Of a stretch of DNA of 64,000 nucleotides, positions 24,875-34,458 are shown piece by piece. This stretch comes from DATAES01 sp963721305. Its GTDB lineage: Bacteria > Actinomycetota > Acidimicrobiia > Acidimicrobiales > JACDCH01. Where the stretch lies: assembly GCA_963721305.1 (NCBI GenBank), contig CAVRIR010000004.1, forward strand, positions 620,001 to 684,000, read 5' to 3'. Positions within the stretch are counted from its first letter, which is position 1, and every line of letters starts with the position of its first letter. Made by a program: the position numbers and the translations under genes. Below the pieces are notes generated by a model, which was given only the letters and a program-made list of their open reading frames with translations, was not told where the DNA came from and searched no databases.

Positions 24875-27397
24875 TTGTTCGAACGGTTTACCGACCGGGC
24901 ACGCCGTGTTGTTGTTCTTGCCCAAGAAGAAGCACGGCTGCTCAATCACAACTACATCGGCACCGAGCACATCCTGCTCGGGCTGATCCACGAGGGCGAA
25001 GGAGTTGCCGCGAAGGCGCTCGAGTCCCTCGGCATCTCGCTCGAGGCTGTCCGCAGTCAGGTCGAGGAGATCATCGGCCAGGGTGGATCCTCACCCAGCG
25101 GGCACATTCCCTTCACGCCACGCGCGAAGAAGGTCCTCGAGCTCTCGCTGCGTGAGGCGTTGCAGCTCGGCCACAACTACATCGGCACCGAGCACATCCT
25201 GCTCGGTCTCATCCGCGAGGGCGAGGGTGTCGCCGCGCAGGTGCTCGTGAAGTTGGGCGCAGATCTGTCCCGCGTGCGCCAGCAGGTCATCCAACTGCTG
25301 TCGGGCTACAGCGGCCCCGGCGGTCAGCAGGAGAAGGCCGGCGCGACGGCCGGTGGCAGTGGCGAGCAGACGCCGTCGGGCTCGCTCGTGCTCGACCAGT
25401 TCGGTCGCAACCTCACCCAGCAGGCGCGCGAGAAGAAACTCGACCCGGTCATCGGCCGGCATCGTGAGATCGAGCGCGTGATGCAGGTGCTGTCGCGCCG
25501 CACGAAGAACAACCCGGTCCTCGTCGGTGAGCCGGGCGTCGGCAAGACCGCCATCGTCGAAGGCCTCGCGCAGAAGATCGTCGCCAACGACGTTCCCGAG
25601 ACACTGCGCGGCAAGCAGCTCTACACGCTCGACCTCGGTGCGTTGGTCGCAGGGTCGCGCTATCGCGGCGACTTCGAAGAGCGCCTCAAGAAGGTGCTGA
25701 AAGAGATCCGCACCCGCGGCGACATCATCCTGTTCATCGACGAGTTGCACACGCTCGTCGGCGCGGGTGCCGCGGAAGGTGCGATCGACGCGGCCTCGAT
25801 CCTCAAGCCGATGCTCGCCCGCGGTGAGCTGCAAACGATCGGTGCGACGACGCTCGACGAGTACCGCAAGCATCTCGAGAAGGACGCGGCCCTCGAGCGT
25901 CGCTTCCAGAAGATCACGGTGGACGAGCCGACGGTCGCGCACACCATCGAGATCCTGAAGGGTCTACGCGATCGCTACGAGGCGCACCACCGCGTGACGA
26001 TCACCGATCAGGCGCTCGTCGCCGCGGCGAACCTCGCGGACCGTTACATCTCCGACCGTCACCTTCCCGACAAGGCCATCGACCTCATCGACGAAGCCGG
26101 GTCGCGCCTGCGCATCAAGCGCATGGAGACGCCGCCCGACTACAAAGAGCTCGAGAACCAGATCGCACAGGTCCAGCAGCAGAAGAAGGACGCCGTCGAG
26201 GCCCAGCGCTTCGAAGAGGCCGGCAACTTGCGCGACCGCGAGAAGGAGCTGCTCGGCGAGAAGGAGACGAAGGAAGCCGAGATCAAGGCCTCCGGCGTCG
26301 ACCTCTTCGACGAGGTCGACGAGGAAGCGATCGCCGAAGTCCTCTCGGTGTGGACGGGCATTCCCGTCTACAAGCTCACCGAGGAAGAGACGCAGAAGCT
26401 GCTGCGCATGGAAGACGAGTTGCACAAGCGAGTCATCGGCCAGGAGCAGGCGATCAGGTCGGTGTCGCAGGCGATCCGCCGCACCCGCGCCGGCTTGAAG
26501 GACCCGAAGCGTCCCTCGGGCTCGTTCATCTTCCTCGGCCCGTCCGGCGTCGGCAAGACCGAGCTCGCCAAGACGCTCGCCGAGTTCCTCTTCGGTGACG
26601 AGCAGTCGCTGATCGCGCTCGACATGTCCGAGTACATGGAGAAGCACACCGTCTCGCGCCTCGTCGGCTCGCCTCCGGGCTACGTCGGCTACGAGGAAGG
26701 CGGCCAGCTCACCGAGGCCGTGCGGCGCAAGCCGTTCTCGGTGGTGCTGTTCGACGAGATCGAGAAGGCCCATCCCGATGTGTTCAACACGCTGTTGCAG
26801 ATCCTCGAAGAGGGTCGCCTGACCGACGCGCAGGGCCGCTCGGTCGACTTCCGCAACACCGTGCTGATCATGACGTCGAACCTCGGCACCGCGGACCTGC
26901 GCAAGGCGAACGTCGGCTTCGGCAAGTCCGACGAAGCCGTCTCCTACGAGCGCATGAAGGAGAAGGTGACGGACGCGCTGAAGCAGCACTTCCGTCCTGA
27001 GTTCCTGAACCGCATCGACGAGGTCATCGTCTTCCACGAGCTCTCGAAGGACGAGGTCATCGAGATCGTCGACCTGATGATGCGTCGGGTGGCGGTGCAG
27101 CTCGAGGGCCAGGGCATCGGCATCGAGATCACGCAGGCGGCCAAGCATCTGCTGGCCGAGCGTGGTTACGATCCGACGCTCGGTGCTCGCCCGCTGCGGC
27201 GTGCCATCCAGCGTCTGGTCGAGGATCCGTTGTCCGAGCGGTTGCTCTACAAGGAGTTCCGCGCCGGCGAGATCGTGATCGTCGACGCTGAGCCCGATCC
27301 CGAGTCGGACAAGGGCGAGAACGCGATCGTGTTCCGGTCGGTGGAGGGGTTCGAGCCGCCGTCGATCGAACTCGCAGAAGCCGGCCCCACGGAGTAG
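24875..27397 (+). CDS. clpC: Clp protease regulatory ATPase ClpC
   Basis: An 840-residue Hsp100 unfoldase that feeds substrates to ClpP. Two Clp-N repeats (residues about 4-145, with the NYIGTEHILLGLI segment twice), an AAA-1 domain with GEPGVGKT (about 219), a coiled-coil M-domain with a UVR-like helix (about 410-470) and an AAA-2 domain with GPSGVGKT (about 556) are all visible. Translation starts at TTG 24875, supported by GGGGAGG at 24863-24869 and by homologues that begin with the same FERFTDRA sequence. No ClpP gene is in the window. Confidence 0.95.
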   Translation: MFERFTDRARRVVVLAQEEARLLNHNYIGTEHILLGLIHEGEGVAAKALESLGISLEAVRSQVEEIIGQGGSSPSGHIPFTPRAKKVLELSLREALQLGHNYIGTEHILLGLIREGEGVAAQVLVKLGADLSRVRQQVIQLLSGYSGPGGQQEKAGATAGGSGEQTPSGSLVLDQFGRNLTQQAREKKLDPVIGRHREIERVMQVLSRRTKNNPVLVGEPGVGKTAIVEGLAQKIVANDVPETLRGKQLYTLDLGALVAGSRYRGDFEERLKKVLKEIRTRGDIILFIDELHTLVGAGAAEGAIDAASILKPMLARGELQTIGATTLDEYRKHLEKDAALERRFQKITVDEPTVAHTIEILKGLRDRYEAHHRVTITDQALVAAANLADRYISDRHLPDKAIDLIDEAGSRLRIKRMETPPDYKELENQIAQVQQQKKDAVEAQRFEEAGNLRDREKELLGEKETKEAEIKASGVDLFDEVDEEAIAEVLSVWTGIPVYKLTEEETQKLLRMEDELHKRVIGQEQAIRSVSQAIRRTRAGLKDPKRPSGSFIFLGPSGVGKTELAKTLAEFLFGDEQSLIALDMSEYMEKHTVSRLVGSPPGYVGYEEGGQLTEAVRRKPFSVVLFDEIEKAHPDVFNTLLQILEEGRLTDAQGRSVDFRNTVLIMTSNLGTADLRKANVGFGKSDEAVSYERMKEKVTDALKQHFRPEFLNRIDEVIVFHELSKDEVIEIVDLMMRRVAVQLEGQGIGIEITQAAKHLLAERGYDPTLGARPLRRAIQRLVEDPLSERLLYKEFRAGEIVIVDAEPDPESDKGENAIVFRSVEGFEPPSIELAEAGPTE

Positions 27398-27416
27398 CCA
27401 GCTACATTCCGCTGCC

Positions 27417-27791
27417 GTGTACCAGAGGATTCTGGTCGGCACGGACGGTTCCAGCACCGCGGCCAAGGCAGTCGATCGCGCCGTCGACGTCGCGCGTGCC
27501 GCGGGCGCCGATCTGACGATCTTCAGCGCGGCGCGCCGCGACAAGGCACAGAAGATCGTCGCCGCGGAAGCCGACCGGCACCGTTCGTCGGGCGTGCTCA
27601 TCGACACGAGGGTGGCCGAGGGCGAACCGGTCGGCGCACTCATCGAAGCGTGCACGGCCGGCGGTTACGACTTGCTGGTCCTCGGCAACCGAGGCATGAC
27701 CGGCGTGACGCGGCTCCTCCGTCTCGGATCCGTGCCGAACAAGGTGAGCCACCATCTGCCGTGCAGCGTGCTCATCGTGAAGACCACCTGA
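27417..27791 (+). CDS. Universal stress protein family
   Basis: A 124-residue UspA-domain protein. The ATP-binding pattern is present: ILVGTDGSSTAAKA at the N-terminus and GNRGMTGVTRLLRLGSVPNKV near the end (GxxGx9GS). It starts at GTG 27417, 19 nt after clpC. Probable role is ATP-binding stress signalling in the cytoplasm; the partner is unknown. Confidence 0.88.
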   Translation: MYQRILVGTDGSSTAAKAVDRAVDVARAAGADLTIFSAARRDKAQKIVAAEADRHRSSGVLIDTRVAEGEPVGALIEACTAGGYDLLVLGNRGMTGVTRLLRLGSVPNKVSHHLPCSVLIVKTT

Positions 27792-27804
27792 CGGGCGCGA
27801 GTCG

Positions 27805-28632
27805 TTGATCCGCCGGTTCCGGCTTGCCGCGCTCGTCGTGTTGATCGTGCTCGGAACGGGTGCATGCCGCGTCGACACGCAGGTCGGCATCGTCGTCAAC
27901 GAGAACGGCAGCGGCACCGTCACGGTTCGCGTCGGGTTCGACGACGACGCGTTGCGGCGGGCGCCGACACTGCTGCAGGACTTGAGGACGGACGACCTCA
28001 AGAACGCCGGCTGGATCGTGACGGCGCCGACGAAGGGGTCGGACAACCTCACCTACGTCTCCGCGTCGAAGAACTTCGCCGACCCTGTGGAAGCATCGAA
28101 GGTTCTCGCCGAGATCGCGGGTCCGAACGGGCCGTTCCGCGACTTCGCGATCACGCGATCGCGTTCGTTCGCGAAGACGAAGTTCACGTTCAAGGGCACC
28201 GTGGATCTCACCGCCGGGCTCGAGTCGTTCAGCGACAGCGAGCTCGCCGCGCAGCTCGACGGCAAACCGCTCGGGGACGACCTGCAGGCGATCCAGGACC
28301 GCATCGGTGAGCCGCTCGACACCGCCTTCCAGTTCCACGTCCTGGTCCAGTTGCCTGGCCACGTCACGTCGAACGCGACTATCCAAGCGACGAACGGCGC
28401 GATCTGGCAGCCGAAGCTGTCGGACACCCAACCGACCAAGCTCGCCGCGTCGTCGACCGCCATCCGCTGGGTGACGGTCATCGCGACCGGAGTGGCGATC
28501 GTCGCCGGCCTCGCCGTCCTCGTCCTCGTCGCCTTGCGGCTCGTCGTCGGCCGCCGCCGTCGTCGTCCGGCCCCCCGGGGCCGCCACACCGCGACCTCCG
28601 CACCCGACGCTTCGGGATCGCACGTGCATTGA
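27805..28632 (+). CDS. LppM-like lipoprotein
   Basis: A 275-residue secreted lipoprotein with a signal peptide, the lipobox LGTGAC (about residues 16-21) and a C-terminal transmembrane helix (about 224-250) followed by a basic tail. The ectodomain (DTQVGIVVNENGSGTVTVRVGFDDD) matches the mycobacterial LppM family, in which the soluble domain binds lipids. It uses a TTG start at 27805. Two membrane tethers, lipid plus C-terminal helix, are unusual but known in this family. Confidence 0.78.
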   Translation: MIRRFRLAALVVLIVLGTGACRVDTQVGIVVNENGSGTVTVRVGFDDDALRRAPTLLQDLRTDDLKNAGWIVTAPTKGSDNLTYVSASKNFADPVEASKVLAEIAGPNGPFRDFAITRSRSFAKTKFTFKGTVDLTAGLESFSDSELAAQLDGKPLGDDLQAIQDRIGEPLDTAFQFHVLVQLPGHVTSNATIQATNGAIWQPKLSDTQPTKLAASSTAIRWVTVIATGVAIVAGLAVLVLVALRLVVGRRRRRPAPRGRHTATSAPDASGSHVH

Positions 28633-28782
28633 CGTGTCGCCGCCGGCGTCCCCGACAGAACCCGACAACGGCACGGTTGGCGAGGGAAGCGCCAGCGACG
28701 AGCCAACAGCACGTACGAGCGACCCCGAACGGGGGAGCGAGTTCGTGTCGGAACGCAGCGCCGCCCGGAGCATGCATCTTCA

Positions 28783-28805
28783 CTGTCACACCCCCTGGGG
28801 AGGAT
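28783..28805 (+). promoter_or_regulatory. PafBC-type damage promoter (candidate) before radA
   Basis: CTGTCACAC (28783-28791), 8 nt, then GAGGAT (28800-28805). The first element is identical to the site before the sigma gene at 4729 and resembles the RecA-independent damage promoter of mycobacteria, which is known to control radA there. The predicted start falls on ATG 28813, giving a leaderless transcript. The -10 has G instead of T at its first position. Confidence 0.45.
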
Positions 28806-28812
28806 GGGGGAC

Positions 28813-30177
28813 ATGGCGAAGCAGCGGATGGAGTACCGATGCGAGGAGTGCGCGGCCGTCGCACCGCGATGGTCCGGACGGTGCGCCGCGTGTGAGGCGT
28901 GGAACACCATGGTCGAAGTCGCGGTGGCCTCGACGGCTCGCGCCATCGCACCCGTGGCCGACTTCGAGCCGGCGACGCCTATCGCCGAGGTCGAGCTCGG
29001 GCACGTGCGTGCGCTACCAACGGGCGTCTCCGAGCTCGACCGTGTGCTCGGCGGCGGGCTCGTTCCCGGCTCGGTCACCCTGATCGGCGGCGAACCGGGC
29101 GTGGGCAAGTCGACCCTGCTCACGCAGGTCGCGGCCTCGATGGCGTTCGCCGGCACCGACGTGCTGTACGTGTCGGCAGAGGAGTCCCGAGAGCAGGTGC
29201 GGCTGCGCGCCGGACGGCTCGGCGCGCTCGCGCCGCGGCTGTGGCTCGCGTCCGAGACCGATCTCGCGCACGTGCTCGCACAGATCGATCGGGTCCAACC
29301 CGGCGTGGTCGTGGTCGACTCGATCCAGACGGTGCACGATCGGACACTCGGCTCGGCTCCTGGTTCCGTCGTGCAGGTCCGCGAGTGCGCCCACCGTTTG
29401 GTGCGCGAGGCGAAGCAACGCAACGTCGCCATCGTGCTCGTCGGCCACGTCACGAAGGACGGTGGTCTCGCCGGTCCCCGTGTGCTCGAGCACGTCGTCG
29501 ACACCGTGCTGAGCTTCGAGGGCGAACGCCATCACGCGTTGCGGCTGCTGCGCGCCGCGAAGCACCGGTTCGGTTCGACTGCCGACCTCGGGCTGTTCGA
29601 GATGTCCGACGGCGGGCTCGAGCCCGTGCCCGATGCCAGCGCGCTCTTCCTGACCGATCGCCGCCCCGGTGTTGCCGGGTCATCGGTCGTTCCCACGCTC
29701 GAGGGGCACCGGCCGTTGCTGGTCGAGCTGCAAGCACTCGTGGCCAAGACCAACCTGCCGATGGCGAGACGGTCGGCGCAGGGAGTCGACGGCGGACGGC
29801 TGGCGTTCCTGCTCGCGGTGCTCGAGAAGCGGGCATCGCTGGACCTCACCGGCGCCGACGTGTTCGCGCTCGCCGTGGGCGGTGTGCGGGTCGTCGAACC
29901 CGGCGCCGACCTGGCGCTGGTGTTGGCGGTTACGTCGTCGCTGCGCGACGCGCCGTTGCCTGCGGATCTCGTCGCGTGCGCGGAGATCGGACTGGGGGGC
30001 GAGCTCCGCCAAGTCAGCCAGACGCCACGCCGGCTCGCGGAGGCGGCTCGGCTCGGCTTCACCCGCGCCCTGTTGGCTACGTCGGCACCGGATCCGCCGC
30101 CCGGCCTCACTGCGCTCCGCGCACCAACGGTCGCCGCTGCGCTCGAATCTGTCGGCCTCCTCGACGGGGTCACGTGA
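28813..30177 (+). CDS. radA: DNA repair protein RadA (Sms)
   Basis: A 454-residue RecA-like ATPase that processes recombination intermediates by branch migration. The N-terminal C4 zinc finger (CEECAAVAPRWSGRCAAC), Walker A GEPGVGKST, the RadA-specific KHRFGST motif and the C-terminal Lon-like domain are present. ATG 28813 is preferred over ATG 28804 because the -10 of the candidate promoter would overlap the latter. disA follows 27 nt later, an arrangement conserved from Bacillus to actinobacteria. Confidence 0.94.
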   Translation: MAKQRMEYRCEECAAVAPRWSGRCAACEAWNTMVEVAVASTARAIAPVADFEPATPIAEVELGHVRALPTGVSELDRVLGGGLVPGSVTLIGGEPGVGKSTLLTQVAASMAFAGTDVLYVSAEESREQVRLRAGRLGALAPRLWLASETDLAHVLAQIDRVQPGVVVVDSIQTVHDRTLGSAPGSVVQVRECAHRLVREAKQRNVAIVLVGHVTKDGGLAGPRVLEHVVDTVLSFEGERHHALRLLRAAKHRFGSTADLGLFEMSDGGLEPVPDASALFLTDRRPGVAGSSVVPTLEGHRPLLVELQALVAKTNLPMARRSAQGVDGGRLAFLLAVLEKRASLDLTGADVFALAVGGVRVVEPGADLALVLAVTSSLRDAPLPADLVACAEIGLGGELRQVSQTPRRLAEAARLGFTRALLATSAPDPPPGLTALRAPTVAAALESVGLLDGVT

Positions 30178-30204
30178 TGGCCGCCACCTACACTTGCGGG
30201 GGTC

Positions 30205-31350
30205 ATGACCAAGCCAGGGGGCAGTCGACGGTCAGTCGTGCCCGACGCCCTGCTCGGGGTCGGGGGTTACCATCACGGCGTCGCGCCGAGGCGCAGCATC
30301 GCGCTGCTCGACGCGCTGGCCGCGGTCGCGCCGGGCCGGCCGCTGCGGGAGGGCCTCGACCGCATCCTACAAGCGGGCATGGGCGCACTCATCGTGGTCG
30401 GCGATGGGCCCGAGGTGCTCAACATCTGCTCTGGTGGGTTCTTGCTCGATGCCGCGTTCAGTCCCCAGCGGCTGTCCGAGCTGGCCAAGATGGACGGCGC
30501 CATCATCCTTGCCGGCGATGCGAGTCGCATCGCGCGGGCGAACGTGCACCTGGTTCCGAATCCGAACGTGCCGACCTCCGAGACGGGCACGCGGCATCGC
30601 ACTGCCGAGCGGGTGGCGCGCTCGATCGATGTCCCGGTGATCTCCGTGTCCGAAGACATGCAGGTCATCGCCGTGTACGTCGACGACTCGAAGTACCCGC
30701 TCGAGCCGATCCCCCGGCTGCTCAACAAGGCGAACCAAGCGCTGTCCACGCTCGAGCGCTACAAGAGCCGGCTCGACGGCGTGTCGGGCGCGCTGTCCGC
30801 ACTCGAGGTCGAAGACCTCGTGACGGTCCGCGACGTGGTCACCGTGCTGCAGCGCACCGAGATGGTGCGGCGCATCGCGGAGGAGATCGAGGGGCACATC
30901 GTCGAGCTCGGTGTCGACGGCCGGCTGGTCCGGCTCCAGCTCGAGGAGTTGATGGGTGGCGTCGAGGACGACCGCCGGCTCGTGATCCAGGACTACTTCC
31001 ACGAGGAGGACTCGTGGCGCGTCGGCGACGCACTCGAGGCGCTGGCCGAGCTCGACACCGACGACCTGCTCGACCTGAAGGTCGTCGCCGGGATGCTGCA
31101 CCTGGCTGGTGGCGTCGATCTCGACCTCAGCCTGCAACCGCGAGGGCATCGCCTGCTCTCCAAGGTCCCTCGCCTGCCCGACACGGTGATCGACAAGATC
31201 GTCGAACGCTTCGGCAACCTGCAGAAGATCCTGCGAGCGACGATCGACGACCTCGATGACGTCGAAGGAGTCGGCGAGGCGCGCGCCCGCGCCATCAAGG
31301 AGGGACTCGCTCGCCTCGCCGAGACCAGCATTCTCGATCGCTACAACTGA
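30205..31350 (+). CDS. disA: DNA-integrity scanning diadenylate cyclase
   Basis: A 381-residue DisA that makes c-di-AMP from two ATP. The DAC domain contains KMDGAIIL (DGA motif) and GTRHRTAERVA (RHR motif); a helical linker leads to a C-terminal helix-hairpin-helix domain (DDVEGVGEARARAIKEG) that reads branched DNA. Pairing with radA is functionally meaningful, since RadA inhibits DisA in other species. Normal length and all motifs intact. Confidence 0.95.
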   Translation: MTKPGGSRRSVVPDALLGVGGYHHGVAPRRSIALLDALAAVAPGRPLREGLDRILQAGMGALIVVGDGPEVLNICSGGFLLDAAFSPQRLSELAKMDGAIILAGDASRIARANVHLVPNPNVPTSETGTRHRTAERVARSIDVPVISVSEDMQVIAVYVDDSKYPLEPIPRLLNKANQALSTLERYKSRLDGVSGALSALEVEDLVTVRDVVTVLQRTEMVRRIAEEIEGHIVELGVDGRLVRLQLEELMGGVEDDRRLVIQDYFHEEDSWRVGDALEALAELDTDDLLDLKVVAGMLHLAGGVDLDLSLQPRGHRLLSKVPRLPDTVIDKIVERFGNLQKILRATIDDLDDVEGVGEARARAIKEGLARLAETSILDRYN

Positions 31351-31359
31351 CGCGGCCCG

Positions 31360-32187
31360 TTGCGCGCACCGCAGCTGATCGACGGCATACGACAGCGCGC
31401 CGAGCGCAGCACGATCGACTTCCACGTCCGCCGGCTCGAGCTCTTCCAGGAGCAGCCCCGCAGCCGAGCCCGTGTCGAGATCCGTCGCTTCAGTGACACC
31501 GTCGTCGCCACCGCGGTGCCTATGTTCCCCGATCTCGACTGGATGCAACACGTCGGCGGCCTCGCCCCTGGCGACGAGACGCTCGTCGGCGAGATCGTCG
31601 AGTGGTACCGCGGGCTCGGCCTTCGGCCACGGTTCGAGATCGCGCCGACCGGTGACTTCGAGCCACTCGCTGCCGCACTGGCTGCAGCCGGGGCCTGCCA
31701 GACCGGATTCATCGACTTGCTCTGGGCGCCCGCTGGTCGACCGAGCGAGGGGCACACCGCTCCAGGTGTCGACGTGCGAAAGGTCGAGCCGGGATCCGCT
31801 GATGCCGTGGTGTTCGCGCGCGTCTACCTCGCGGGCCACGGCGTGCCCGACGACGGCTTCACCGAACGGTGGAAGGCGACCGAGTCGTGGGCGCAGCAGC
31901 CGGGATGGTCGTGCTATGTCGCGTCCGTCGACGGCACTCCTGCCGGCGGCGCGGTGCTGGCGATCGCGAACGGAGTCGGCTACTTCGCCGGGGGGTCGAC
32001 GATGCCGCCGGCGCGCGGACGCGGGTGCCAGCAGGCGTTGATCAGTCGGCGCCTGCAGGAGGCCGAGGCTGCAGGGTGTGACATCGTGGCGTCGCTCGCA
32101 GGCCCGGCGACGAGCAGCCATCGCAACCTCGAGCGCGGCGGGCTCGGTGTTGCGTTCACCAACGTGATGTGGACGGTGATGGAGTGA
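31360..32187 (+). CDS. GNAT-family acetyltransferase-like protein
   Basis: A 275-residue protein whose C-terminal half has a GNAT-like beta-alpha pattern with an RGRGCQQALISRRL acyl-CoA loop (R/Q-x-x-G-x-G/A type). The N-terminal half is a divergent acetyltransferase-like domain. Start at TTG 31360 is 10 nt after disA. The substrate is unknown. A weaker domain match than typical GNATs leaves some doubt. Confidence 0.7.
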   Translation: MRAPQLIDGIRQRAERSTIDFHVRRLELFQEQPRSRARVEIRRFSDTVVATAVPMFPDLDWMQHVGGLAPGDETLVGEIVEWYRGLGLRPRFEIAPTGDFEPLAAALAAAGACQTGFIDLLWAPAGRPSEGHTAPGVDVRKVEPGSADAVVFARVYLAGHGVPDDGFTERWKATESWAQQPGWSCYVASVDGTPAGGAVLAIANGVGYFAGGSTMPPARGRGCQQALISRRLQEAEAAGCDIVASLAGPATSSHRNLERGGLGVAFTNVMWTVME

Positions 32188-32191
32188 TCGA

Positions 32192-32980
32192 GTGAGCGAA
32201 CGGATCCAGCGGCTGGTGTTCGGCGAAGTGGCCGAGGACTACGACCGCAACCGGCCCAGCTATCCCGACGCGCTGATCGACGAGCTGGTCGCCATCGCAG
32301 GACTGCACGTAGGCGACCCCGTGGTCGAGAGCGGCTCCGGCACCGGCAAGGCGACTCGGCTGCTGGTCGCGCGCGGCTTCGACGTCACTGCGGTCGAACC
32401 CGATGCTGCGATGGCGGAGGTTGCGCGGCGCCAGGCGCCCGACGCGAGCTTCATCGTGTCGAGCTTCGAGGAAGCCGAACTGCCGTCCCACCACTTCGCC
32501 GCCGTGGTCGCGGCGCAGTCGTGGCACTGGGTCGACGGTGAGATCGGTCCTCGCAAGGCGGCAGAGGTGCTGCGTCCCGGCGGCTGGATCACGTTGATCT
32601 GGAACCGTCCTGACCTCGACAGCTGCGCGTGGCACGACGATCTGCAGCCGATCTACGAGCGCATCGTGCCCGGCATGGAGCACGGGGTGCGCAAGTCGTT
32701 CTCGAACTCGTTGCCACGCGCCGCCGCGCAGCTCGAGCGTGACGGGTGGTTCGGGACACCCGTCCAGCGGCTCGTGCCATGGGTGGCGCAGTACACGTCC
32801 GCGGAGTACATCGAGTTCCTCAACACCCACTCGGACAAGCGGATGCTCCCCGACGACCAGCGCGCCGAGCTGTTCGCTGCGATCCTCGAGTCGCTCGATG
32901 CGCGCGGCGGAGTCATCGACCATCCCTATGTCGGGGAGCTGGTGGCGGCGCCGGTGCTCGACCGCTCGAACATCCGTTAG
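32192..32980 (+). CDS. Class I SAM-dependent methyltransferase
   Basis: A 262-residue methyltransferase of the Methyltransf_11/UbiE-like type. FGEVAEDYDRNRPSYP is the family N-terminus, ESGSGTGKATRLL is motif I for S-adenosylmethionine, and a VAAQSWHWVD segment corresponds to motif II. GTG 32192 is 5 nt after the preceding stop, so it is co-transcribed. The substrate is unknown. Confidence 0.85.
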   Translation: MSERIQRLVFGEVAEDYDRNRPSYPDALIDELVAIAGLHVGDPVVESGSGTGKATRLLVARGFDVTAVEPDAAMAEVARRQAPDASFIVSSFEEAELPSHHFAAVVAAQSWHWVDGEIGPRKAAEVLRPGGWITLIWNRPDLDSCAWHDDLQPIYERIVPGMEHGVRKSFSNSLPRAAAQLERDGWFGTPVQRLVPWVAQYTSAEYIEFLNTHSDKRMLPDDQRAELFAAILESLDARGGVIDHPYVGELVAAPVLDRSNIR

Positions 32981-32989
32981 AACAGCGCG

Positions 32990-33655
32990 GTGCGCACGTC
33001 CCTCGAGAACGGAACCCCGGTCGAGCTCGTCCGTCCCGACTCGGGGACGGCGACACGAGGGTTGGTGCTGATTCCCGACATCGGCGGCCTGCGCCCCCTG
33101 TTCGACGATCTCGTCGCCACGCTGTCGCGAGACAACGGGTGGGCCGTGGCTGCCGTCGAACCCTTTCCCGGACGTGAACGCATGGCCCTCGACGAGCGCA
33201 TGAGCGCGATGGCCGGCTTGGACGACGACCGGCAGCTCGCCGACATCACGGCCGCGGCGGAACTGCTCGGCGTCGAGCCGGTCGGCGTGCTCGGGTTCTG
33301 CATGGGAGGCATGTACACGCTGAAGGCAGCCGCGACCGGACGGTTCGATCGGGCCGCCGCGTTCTACGGGATGATCAGGCTTCCGGAGTCCTGGGTCGGT
33401 CCGTCGCAACGCAACGCGCTCGACATGCTCGTTGCTGCGCCCGGCTCGTCGGCACGCGTGCTGGCCATCGTCGGCACCGCGGATCCGTACACGCCGGCGG
33501 ATGATGTCGACGCGCTCGAACAAGAAGGCGCGACGGTCGTGCGCTACGAGGGCGCGGAGCATGGTTTCGTGCACGACCCGTCACGCTCGGCACACCGCGC
33601 TGACGACGCCGCGGACGCGTGGCAGCGCGTCCGCGCGTGGATGGCGACCGACTAG
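32990..33655 (+). CDS. Dienelactone hydrolase family protein
   Basis: A 221-residue alpha/beta hydrolase with a Cys nucleophile in GFCMGGMY, Asp in GTADPYTP and His in EHGFVHD, the triad of dienelactone hydrolases. These hydrolyse lactones in aromatic degradation or act as general esterases. No aromatic-degradation gene is close by, so the substrate is open. GTG 32990. Confidence 0.88.
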   Translation: MRTSLENGTPVELVRPDSGTATRGLVLIPDIGGLRPLFDDLVATLSRDNGWAVAAVEPFPGRERMALDERMSAMAGLDDDRQLADITAAAELLGVEPVGVLGFCMGGMYTLKAAATGRFDRAAAFYGMIRLPESWVGPSQRNALDMLVAAPGSSARVLAIVGTADPYTPADDVDALEQEGATVVRYEGAEHGFVHDPSRSAHRADDAADAWQRVRAWMATD

Positions 33656-33663
33656 AAGTCGCG

Positions 33664-34323
33664 TTACCGCGCGCGCAGTGTCAGTTGCGGTCGATTGGTG
33701 ATGCGGTAGCGACGCTCGGACTGCTCGATCCAACCGAGGCGCACGAACGCGGCGATGGCTTTGTTGACCCGCTCACGCGACGCTCCGACCATGCCGGCCA
33801 GCTCCTCTTGCGTGACCGGCAACACGAACTCGTCGTCGTCGCCTGCCACCTCGAGCAGCCGCTTCGCGGTGCGGCCGGTGACGTCGAGGAACACCGAGTC
33901 GGCCAGCGCCGCGTCCATTGAGCGCAGTCGCCCGGAGAGCAGCGCGACGACTCCCCACAGCAGCGTCGGACGGCTCTCGTACACCTCCTGGATGGGCGTG
34001 TACGGGATGGCGATCACTTCGGACGGTTCGAGCGCGCGTGCTGCCGTCGATCGCCCCAGCCCGTCGAACAACGGCATCTCCCCGAACACATCGCCCTGCT
34101 CCATCAACGCGACGACGGATTCGCGGCCGTCGATCGACTTGTTGGCGAGCGCGATGCGTCCGGACAGCACGACGAAGAGGTCGTCGGGCTCGTCGCCCTC
34201 ATCGAACAGGACGTCGCCCCGGCGCAGCTCTTTTCGTCGCGCCGCTGAAGAGACGCGCCCCAACTCGTCAGGGTCGAGCTCCGCGAAGAGATCGACCCGA
34301 GTCAGCAACTCGGCGTCGGTCAT
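33664..34323 (-). CDS. Crp/Fnr-family transcriptional regulator
   Basis: A 219-residue regulator. The N-terminal cyclic-nucleotide-binding fold (about residues 10-125; GEMPLFDGLGRSTAARALE is the phosphate-binding-cassette region, with a conserved R) is joined through a long helix to a winged helix (TQEELAGMVGASRERVNKAIAAF). It is of the actinobacterial Crp type such as M. tuberculosis Rv3676. It is transcribed divergently from carD with 135 bp between starts. The ligand (cAMP) and targets are inferred. Confidence 0.9.
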   Translation of the reverse strand: MTDAELLTRVDLFAELDPDELGRVSSAARRKELRRGDVLFDEGDEPDDLFVVLSGRIALANKSIDGRESVVALMEQGDVFGEMPLFDGLGRSTAARALEPSEVIAIPYTPIQEVYESRPTLLWGVVALLSGRLRSMDAALADSVFLDVTGRTAKRLLEVAGDDDEFVLPVTQEELAGMVGASRERVNKAIAAFVRLGWIEQSERRYRITNRPQLTLRAR

Positions 34324-34458
34324 CTCTCGCAATGTAGATGGCCGCAGGCCGCGACGTCGTGACCAACGTGTGAGCGAGTCGCGATCGAGTTGTACGGTCG
34401 TAGGGTCCTCCCTACCCTGTGGAGCACCCCCGCTGTCCGATGCGATCCGAGGAGCGAC

